Assembly (NCBI GenBank): GCA_041629655.1
Contig: JBFKMV010000232.1
Span: 1 to 6,254, forward strand
From: JBFKMV01 sp041629655
GTDB taxonomy: Bacteria; Acidobacteriota; Polarisedimenticolia; Polarisedimenticolales; Polarisedimenticolaceae
Direction of reading: 5' to 3'
DNA length: 6,254 bases
In this document: positions 1-4,968 of the stretch, piece by piece
How positions within the stretch are numbered: the first letter of the stretch is position 1
Layout: each line of letters opens with the position of its first letter
The notes under the pieces: model-generated
Database searches by the model: none
The model's input: only the letters and a program-made list of their open reading frames with translations
Told to the model about the DNA's origin: nothing
Made by a program: the position numbers and the translations under genes

Positions 1-297
1 CACGCCCTCAACCTGGTCTTCTTCACGGCGCTGGCGGCGAGCGGAGAGCTGGTGCCGCGGCTCCAGACCCTCTCCAGCACGACCTTCGACGCGCAGCTCC
101 AAGTGGCTCGCCTCGTCGCCGGCGACAACCCGCACCTGTACTTCGAGATCCAGGCGCTCAACCAGTACGGCGGCACGTCGTTGCAGGCGCTGCGGGACGC
201 CGTCGAGCGCGTCGCCGGCCTGGTGCAACGCGGAGACGAGGCCGGATTCGTCGAGCTGATGGAGGCGGGCCGGGCCTACCTGGAGAGCCGCAGGTAG
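1..297 (+). CDS. tyrA: Prephenate dehydrogenase, C-terminal fragment (5' end outside window)
   Basis: Frame 1 is open from the first base and ends at TAG 295-297, giving the last 98 residues of a longer protein. The GTG at 52 is internal, because the matching residues continue upstream of it. The fragment resembles the C-terminal helical dimerisation domain of the TyrA family, which oxidatively decarboxylates prephenate to 4-hydroxyphenylpyruvate with NAD(P)+ in tyrosine synthesis. Seen: an N-terminal HALNLVFFTALAASG helix, then LSSTTFDAQLQVARLVAGDN and LYFEIQALN, which align from memory with the E. coli TyrA segment containing LSSPIYRLELAMIGRLFAQD and LYADI. A final amphipathic helix follows (GDEAGFVELMEAGRAYLE). 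The Rossmann domain and any fused chorismate mutase domain would lie upstream and cannot be judged. The next gene is convergent, 25 bp away, so this is the 3' end of its transcription unit. The family is fairly certain; dehydrogenase versus bifunctional enzyme cannot be told. Confidence 0.83.
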   Translation, partial: HALNLVFFTALAASGELVPRLQTLSSTTFDAQLQVARLVAGDNPHLYFEIQALNQYGGTSLQALRDAVERVAGLVQRGDEAGFVELMEAGRAYLESRR

Positions 298-298
298 A

Positions 299-319
299 CC
301 GGACTCCCGCCCGAGCCGG
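299..319. terminator. Weak hairpin between convergent genes, possible bidirectional terminator
   Basis: The 25-bp gap between the convergent tyrA and the 323-880 gene is nearly filled by an imperfect hairpin. CCGG 299-302 pairs with CCGG 316-319, A303 is bulged, CTC 304-306 pairs with GAG 313-315, and the loop is 307-312. There is no T-tract on either side, so intrinsic termination is doubtful. The call rests on position as much as on structure. Confidence 0.25.
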
Positions 320-322
320 ACC

Positions 323-880
323 TCAGTTCGTCAAGTACGCGAACAGATCGACCTCGACGGTCTTGTCCGTCGTGTTCCAGAGCTTGATCTGGTAGCGCGG
401 GAAGCCGACCACGTGTCGCGGCTGCTGCGAGTCGAAGTAGGCGGTGTTCCCGGAGATGACGCTCGACTCGACCTCCAGCGGGAACATCGTGTAGCCGCGC
501 TCGTTGAACGCGTTGTCGACCTTGGACTCGTCGGGGATCAGGATCGCGCCGACGGAGCCCGGCCGGGTCACCTCGCCCTTGATCTGGCCGGCCAGGCTCA
601 GCACGATGTAGGGATAGCCGTCGGTGACCACGACGCCGCCGTCGATCAGACGCGTCGTGTCGGAGCGGCGCACCGGGGAGACGATGATGTCCTCGAAGCG
701 CACCAGGGTGGCGTTGCGGATCGGCCCTTCGACCTTGACCGTGCCGTCGACCTCCTGCACCGCGGGGAAGTTGGTCACGAACACGTCGGCAAGCTCGCGC
801 GAGACGGCCGTGCCCACGGGGACGAGCAGCGACACGGCGGCGAGGAGGACCAGCGCTCCGATCAGGACTCTGGAAGACAT
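323..880 (-). CDS. Exported or membrane-anchored protein of unknown function (185 aa)
   Basis: I do not recognise this family. The start at ATG 880 is well supported: GGAGGG (complement 886-891) lies 5 nt upstream. The N-terminus has one Arg followed by a hydrophobic stretch (about residues 5-22), then GTAVSRE. This is either a Sec signal peptide or a single N-terminal anchor; no lipobox Cys is present. The rest (about 30-185) is rich in beta-forming residues and contains no Cys. It includes NFPAVQEVDGTVKVEG (38-53), a phrase of the NFPxxQxVxGxVxV kind that I recall from tandem beta-repeat surface and phage structural proteins; here there is one copy. The C-terminus alternates polar and hydrophobic residues (YQIKLWNTTDKTVEVDLFAYL), as in a beta-sandwich edge. 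It is convergent with tyrA and divergent from mpg, so it is probably monocistronic. A periplasmic or surface role is inference only. Confidence 0.8.
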   Translation of the reverse strand: MSSRVLIGALVLLAAVSLLVPVGTAVSRELADVFVTNFPAVQEVDGTVKVEGPIRNATLVRFEDIIVSPVRRSDTTRLIDGGVVVTDGYPYIVLSLAGQIKGEVTRPGSVGAILIPDESKVDNAFNERGYTMFPLEVESSVISGNTAYFDSQQPRHVVGFPRYQIKLWNTTDKTVEVDLFAYLTN

Positions 881-885
881 GGCGA

Positions 886-891
886 CCCTCC
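886..891 (-). promoter_or_regulatory. Shine-Dalgarno site of the 323-880 gene
   Basis: On the minus strand this reads GGAGGG, 5 nt before ATG 880. It fixes the start of the small exported protein. It sits in the 30-bp spacer shared with the divergent mpg, so the promoters of both genes must lie in the spacer or inside the opposite coding sequence. Confidence 0.75.
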
Positions 892-910
892 GGGGTGTAA
901 GAATGTCACC

Positions 911-1480
911 ATGGTACGTCCGGCCGAGCCGCGTCGTCTACCGCCGTCGTTCTACCGTCGCGCGACGCTCGAGGTGGCGCGCGACCTGCTGGGGCGCACG
1001 CTGTGCCGCCGGGTGGCGGGCGGCACGGTGCTGCGGGGGCGGATCGTCGAGGTCGAGGCCTACGACGGCCCGCGCGACAGGGCCAACCACGCCTTTCGCG
1101 GGTGGACGGCGCGAAACGCGCCGATGTTCGAGGCCGGCGGGGTGGCCTACGTCTACCTGATCTACGGGATGCACCACTGCCTGAACGTGGTCACCGGCGA
1201 GGCGGACTACCCCGCCGCGGTGCTGCTGCGGGCCGCCGAGGCGCCGCGGGCCGGGACCTCGGCCTCGGGGCCCGGCCGGCTGGGGCGGGCGTTCCGGATC
1301 GATCGCGCGCTGGACGGCGTCTCGCTGGGCGGCCCGGAACTGTGGCTCGAGCGCGGGACGGCGGTTCCCGAGCGGCTCGTGCGCCGGGCGGCCCGCGTCG
1401 GCGTGGATTACGCGGGGTGGTGGGCCCGCCGCCGGTTCCGCTTCCTGGTCGCCGGGCACCCGGAGGTCTCACGGGCCTGA
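911..1480 (+). CDS. mpg: Alkyladenine (3-methyladenine) DNA glycosylase, AAG/Mpg family
   Basis: A cytoplasmic base-excision-repair enzyme that flips out alkylated or deaminated purines and cleaves the N-glycosidic bond. The 189 residues are complete and single-domain. By comparison with human AAG from memory: VEVEAY carries the catalytic Glu (E49) and base-stacking Tyr (Y51); H60 in RANH and Y85 in YGMHHC correspond to the other base-pocket residues; H88 sits where human AAG has the intercalating Tyr162; N92 and R107 (VLLRAAE) are conserved; GPGRLGRAF (about 120-128) is the usual C-terminal signature. The segment joining LLRAAEAP to GPGRLG is only a few residues long and looks shortened. The start is ATG 911, since no in-frame start lies between it and the unrelated reading frame upstream and the homology begins soon after (FYRRATLEVARDLLG). 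No clear Shine-Dalgarno precedes it. It diverges from the 323-880 gene and overlaps the convergent cyclase gene by 12 bp. Confidence 0.95.
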   Translation: MVRPAEPRRLPPSFYRRATLEVARDLLGRTLCRRVAGGTVLRGRIVEVEAYDGPRDRANHAFRGWTARNAPMFEAGGVAYVYLIYGMHHCLNVVTGEADYPAAVLLRAAEAPRAGTSASGPGRLGRAFRIDRALDGVSLGGPELWLERGTAVPERLVRRAARVGVDYAGWWARRRFRFLVAGHPEVSRA

Positions 1481-1486
1481 CGGGTG
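1457..1486. terminator. Hairpin spanning two convergent stop codons, possible terminator
   Basis: CACCCG 1457-1462 is a perfect inverted repeat of CGGGTG 1481-1486. Inside it AGG 1464-1466 can pair with CCT 1476-1478, leaving a small internal loop and a 9-nt apical loop. The structure covers both overlapping stop codons: TGA 1478-1480 of mpg, and TGA read on the minus strand from 1471-1469 for the cyclase. No T-tract follows on either strand, so it may be chance in GC-rich DNA. Confidence 0.22.
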
Positions 1487-2302
1487 ACTCGCCTCGGGCA
1501 CCACGGCGATGATGCGCGTCGGACCGCCGCTGCCGTCCTTGATCTTCATCGGCAGCGCGATGACCACGAAACCCGCCTCGGGTAATTCGTGCAGATTGGC
1601 GACGTTCTCCAGCGCGGGGATGTCGTGCGCGAACAACGCGACGTGGGCCTCGAAGCCCGTGGACGGACCGTGGTCGATGCTCGGCGTGTCGAGACCGACC
1701 GCGCCGATGGTGCGCTCGGTCGCCAGCCACGTCGCGGCGTCGGGGTGCAGGCCGGGGAAGTGGAGCTTGCGCACCGCGTCCGCCCCGCGCTCCGCGGTGC
1801 CCATGTAGCGCTCGCGGTCGGGCCAGAAGCGTCCGAAGCCGGTGCGCAGCAGCACGATCGCCCCGTCGGGAATCCGGCCGTGGCGCTGTTCCCAGGCCAG
1901 CAGGTCCTCGACGGTCACGCGGTAGTCCGGGTCGGCGAGACAGCGCTCGGCGACGTTGACCACCACGCCGGGACCGATCAGCTGCTCCGGCGGGATGCGG
2001 TCGACGGTGCGCCGGTCCTCGTGGAAGTGGATCGGGGCGTCGACGTGCGTGCCGCCGTGCTCCGGCGAGCGGAACCGGTTCGAGGCGTAGAAGTAGCCGC
2101 CCGGCGTCGTGCCGTACGAGACGCGCTCCAGCTCGAACCCCGGCTCGGTCGGCCAGTAGACGGTGTCCGCGTCGAAGGCGTGGGTCAGGTCGATCACCCG
2201 TCCCGCGGGGAACGCGGGCGGCGGGGCCGGTTCGTCCTCCACCGTCCCGCCGCAGCCGGCGAGCAGCAGCAGGGCGGCGGACAACACGAGCGCCTTGTTC
2301 AT
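1469..2302 (-). CDS. Lipoprotein cyclase-family metal-dependent hydrolase (kynurenine formamidase-like)
   Basis: A 277-residue member of the cyclase superfamily (Pfam 'Cyclase'), which includes KynB-type arylformamidases and isatin hydrolases. Residues 1-17 form a lipoprotein signal peptide with lipobox LLAGC, so the protein should be lipid-anchored at Cys17; Gly at +2 does not favour inner-membrane retention under the E. coli rule. A Pro/Glu-rich linker follows, then the domain (about 35-270). HGGTHVDAPIHF (82-93) is the family metal motif, with H82, H86 and D88 as ligands and H92 nearby. H220 and E232 have the same 12-residue spacing as the second His/Glu pair I recall for bacterial KynB. 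DTPSID (205-210) is also typical. The metal site looks complete, so activity is likely, but the substrate is unknown: an envelope location and no kyn neighbours argue against routine tryptophan catabolism. It is the last gene of the minus-strand operon, starting 10 nt after the patatin stop. Confidence 0.9.
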   Translation of the reverse strand: MNKALVLSAALLLLAGCGGTVEDEPAPPPAFPAGRVIDLTHAFDADTVYWPTEPGFELERVSYGTTPGGYFYASNRFRSPEHGGTHVDAPIHFHEDRRTVDRIPPEQLIGPGVVVNVAERCLADPDYRVTVEDLLAWEQRHGRIPDGAIVLLRTGFGRFWPDRERYMGTAERGADAVRKLHFPGLHPDAATWLATERTIGAVGLDTPSIDHGPSTGFEAHVALFAHDIPALENVANLHELPEAGFVVIALPMKIKDGSGGPTRIIAVVPEASHPSGP

Positions 2303-2307
2303 TGCAG

Positions 2308-2314
2308 CTCTCCT
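2308..2314 (-). promoter_or_regulatory. Shine-Dalgarno of the cyclase gene, overlapping the upstream stop codon
   Basis: The minus strand reads TAGGAGAG then CTGCA then ATG 2302. The TAG is the stop codon of the patatin-barrel gene (2315-2313), and its last two bases start the AGGAG ribosome-binding site of the cyclase. This overlap supports the ATG 2302 start and suggests that translation of the cyclase is coupled to termination on the upstream gene. Confidence 0.75.
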
Positions 2315-4964
2315 ACTCCGGGAGCGGGAAGCCGACGTTCACGAAGATCAGCTCCGCCCCGTCTCCGTTGCCGGCGATGCCGACGGTGATCGGTCCGATC
2401 AGCTTGCTGAACGCGGTGACGCTGGCGCCGAAGCCGGCCGTGCCGCCGTCGTCGAACAGGTCGTCGCGCCGTTGCGCCAGCGTTACTCCGTCCACGCCGG
2501 CCTCGACGTAGATCCGCGCCAGGTTGAGGTCGAGCAGGCGGTAACGCCACACCAGGCCCGCGCGGGCATACTGCGGGGCCGCGGCGCCGTAGGGGATGAA
2601 GCCGTACAGATCGCGGAAGCCGCCCGGGTCGAACCACAACGGGCGGCGTTCCGCGTCGCCGGACAGGCCGAGCGCCAGGCGCGCCGTCAGCACCGAGCGT
2701 CGCGAGCGGTCCAGCCCGATCACGGCATCGCCTGCGGCCTCGGCGCGCCACAGCTCGTCGCCGGCGAGCGCTCCCTCGGCCGTCACGTGCAGCCGCCCCC
2801 CGCGCTCGGGAAACAGCAGCCGGTCGTGCCGGTCCAGCTCGAGATCCAGAAACGCGGTGGTGCGGTTCAACCGCAGCGCCGGGTCGGTCGCGGTGGCGTC
2901 CAGGCGGTCGCGCTGGCGCGCCAGCCCGCCCTCGATGACCGCGCCGCCGTGCAGGCGGTGGTTCAGCGAGACCCACAGCCGGCCGCCCGAGCGGGGCTCG
3001 CGCAGGTCGTCGACGAGCTCCTGCTCGCGGTCCACGAACAGGAAGTCGTCGTCGAAGTAGCGGCCGCCGAACTCCAGGCCGAAATCGCGGAACCCGAACG
3101 CGAACTCCGCCCGGTAGCGGGCCTCGAAACGCAGCCGGTCCTTTCCCGCGACCAGGGTCGCGTCGGCGAGGTCTCCGCGGCCCGTCAGGTTGGAACGGGC
3201 GCCGCGCAGGAACCCGGCGAAGCCCAGCGGTCCGCGAAACGCGCCGGAGCCCGAAGCCTCGACCAGCGACTCGCCGCGCATCCGCGCCACCAGCTCGACC
3301 TCGCCGTTCGCGTCGCGCCGGGGCAGCAGCGTCCAGTCCTGGACCGCTCCGCGGGCGACCAGCTCGTCGAGCCGGTTGGCCACGCTGTCGAAGGTGAACT
3401 CGCGTCCCTCGAGATCGCGCAGCAACCGCCGCACGCGCATCAGCCGGGCGTCGCCCTCGACTTCGGTGTCGATCCGTCGCACCGGAATGCTGTCCAGCCG
3501 CAGGCTGACGTTGCCGGTCGCCGGATCCCAGTCCAGCCGCGTGAGGCGCACCAGCACGCGGCCGCTCTCGATCATCCGCTCGCGGGCCTGCCAGACCAGC
3601 CGACGCGCCAGCGGGGGCGAGAACCGCCGGCCGAGCGGCGCCGGCGTCGCCGGGCCCCCGCGCGGGGCGAACCCCTCCACGCGGGTCTCCACCGCGGCGA
3701 TCGGCGGTTGCTCGACGAACACGAAGCGCAGCACGGGCCCGTCCGGGGCCGCGACCCGGTCCACGTGTCCGCCGGCCAGCGGGCCCCGGTTGAGCGCGCG
3801 CGCCAGCTCGGCCGAGACGCGGAAGCGGGTCACGGTTCCCGAAGCGCCGCCGAGGCGCGCGGCCAGCAGATCGGCGTCGATCCAATCGGTGCCGGAGACC
3901 TCGATGCGTGCGTAGTCCACCGGCCCCGAGCCCGCGGCGGCCCGTTCCAGCCGCTCCCACAGCCGCCGCCGCTCGCGGCGGTACGCCTCGCGCCCGGCGG
4001 TCACCAGCGCGTCGATGTCCCCGCCGACGCTGGCCTGGCTGAATTCCTGGACGGCGGGGGCCACGACGACGTCGGCGCGCGCCAGCAGCTCGCCGCTGCG
4101 GCGCTCCATCATGATGTTGACCGAGCGGTTGAGCACGTCCAGCGCTCCGCTCACCTCCAGCGACGTGATCACGCGTTCGCTGACGTCGACGGCCAGCACC
4201 AGGTCGGTGCCGAAGACCTCGGCGGCCTCGACCGGGATGTTCTGCACCAGCCCGCCGTCCACGAGCAGCGCGCCCCCCGTCGGAACGGGCCGGAACAGGC
4301 CCGGCACGGCCGACGAGCCGCGGACCAGCGTGACCAGGTCGCCGCCGGCGGGCACGTAGGCCGTTCCCGACAGCACGTCGGTGGCCACCGCGCGATAGCG
4401 GTAGCGCAGACGGTCGAAGTCGCCGCCCGACTCGAGCTGTGCGCGCAGGAAGTACCGGTACAGCTCGCGCTTGAGCAGGGTGGACTCGGTGAGCGCGCCG
4501 ACCTGCGTGCGCCGCCCCTCGCGCAGCGACACCGAGAGCTGCGCGGCCCGCAGCAGCTCCTCGTTCCGCGACAGCACGCGACGCCGCACGTCGAGCCCGC
4601 TGACCAGCGCGTCCCAGTTCTTGCCGCGCAGCACCTGCTCGATCTCCTCCGGCGCATAGCCGGCGCACACGAACGCGCCGATCAGCGCCCCGATCGAGGT
4701 GCCGGCGACGCCGTCGATCTCGACGCCGTCCTCGAACATCGCCTGGAGCACCCCGAGATGCGCGGCCCCGTAGCCGCCGCCCCCCGACAACGCCAGCGCC
4801 AGCGTCGGGCGCCCCGAGGCGCTCCAGCGCTCCGGCACGTCGAAGCGGGCGTCGGACGCCAGGCGCTCGGCGGTGATCCGGTCCAGCAGCTGCTCGGCCG
4901 CGGCCGGCGCGGGCACGGCCGCCACGGCCAGCAGCACCAGCACCGCGCAGCCCGCGGCCCGCAT
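2313..4964 (-). CDS. Patatin-like phospholipase fused to POTRA repeats and an Omp85 (BamA/TamA-type) barrel
   Basis: An 883-residue protein with the layout of type Vd autotransporters such as PlpD of Pseudomonas. Residues 1-23 are a Sec signal peptide ending in AAA before E24. The patatin domain (about 54-300) has the oxyanion loop SGGGGYG (60-66), the nucleophile elbow GTSIG with Ser90, and VDGG with Asp236, so the Ser/Asp dyad is intact and lipid acyl-hydrolase activity is expected. Residues about 350-570 hold alternating beta and helix segments that look like POTRA domains, perhaps three (about 350-428, 429-498, 498-570). Residues about 571-883 are an Omp85-type barrel with alternating strands. 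The probable loop-6 region is GGFRDLYGFIPYG (781-793), without the usual Arg of VRGF/Y, and the end is FVNVGFPLPE. The start is ATG 4964, 4 nt after the addA-like stop. The same frame is open further upstream, but there it is a shadow of the helicase gene. Predicted role: surface-exposed or released phospholipase. Confidence 0.93.
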   Translation of the reverse strand: MRAAGCAVLVLLAVAAVPAPAAAEQLLDRITAERLASDARFDVPERWSASGRPTLALALSGGGGYGAAHLGVLQAMFEDGVEIDGVAGTSIGALIGAFVCAGYAPEEIEQVLRGKNWDALVSGLDVRRRVLSRNEELLRAAQLSVSLREGRRTQVGALTESTLLKRELYRYFLRAQLESGGDFDRLRYRYRAVATDVLSGTAYVPAGGDLVTLVRGSSAVPGLFRPVPTGGALLVDGGLVQNIPVEAAEVFGTDLVLAVDVSERVITSLEVSGALDVLNRSVNIMMERRSGELLARADVVVAPAVQEFSQASVGGDIDALVTAGREAYRRERRRLWERLERAAAGSGPVDYARIEVSGTDWIDADLLAARLGGASGTVTRFRVSAELARALNRGPLAGGHVDRVAAPDGPVLRFVFVEQPPIAAVETRVEGFAPRGGPATPAPLGRRFSPPLARRLVWQARERMIESGRVLVRLTRLDWDPATGNVSLRLDSIPVRRIDTEVEGDARLMRVRRLLRDLEGREFTFDSVANRLDELVARGAVQDWTLLPRRDANGEVELVARMRGESLVEASGSGAFRGPLGFAGFLRGARSNLTGRGDLADATLVAGKDRLRFEARYRAEFAFGFRDFGLEFGGRYFDDDFLFVDREQELVDDLREPRSGGRLWVSLNHRLHGGAVIEGGLARQRDRLDATATDPALRLNRTTAFLDLELDRHDRLLFPERGGRLHVTAEGALAGDELWRAEAAGDAVIGLDRSRRSVLTARLALGLSGDAERRPLWFDPGGFRDLYGFIPYGAAAPQYARAGLVWRYRLLDLNLARIYVEAGVDGVTLAQRRDDLFDDGGTAGFGASVTAFSKLIGPITVGIAGNGDGAELIFVNVGFPLPE

Positions 4965-4968
4965 CGGA

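Noticed and set aside
413..910. Plus-strand open frame upstream of mpg ATG 911, suggesting an N-terminal extension of the glycosylase.
   Set aside because: The translated extension is Asp/Arg/His/Gly-rich and antisense to the well-supported exported protein. Homology to the AAG family begins just after ATG 911.
938..1459. Minus-strand open frame within mpg.
   Set aside because: Pro/Arg/Gly-rich shadow frame with no motif; the plus-strand frame carries all AAG signature residues.
2299..4668. A 789-codon open frame on the minus strand, out of frame with the patatin gene.
   Set aside because: Its translation is Arg/Ala/Gly-rich with no motif. It overlaps the real patatin-POTRA-barrel frame completely and is a composition artefact.
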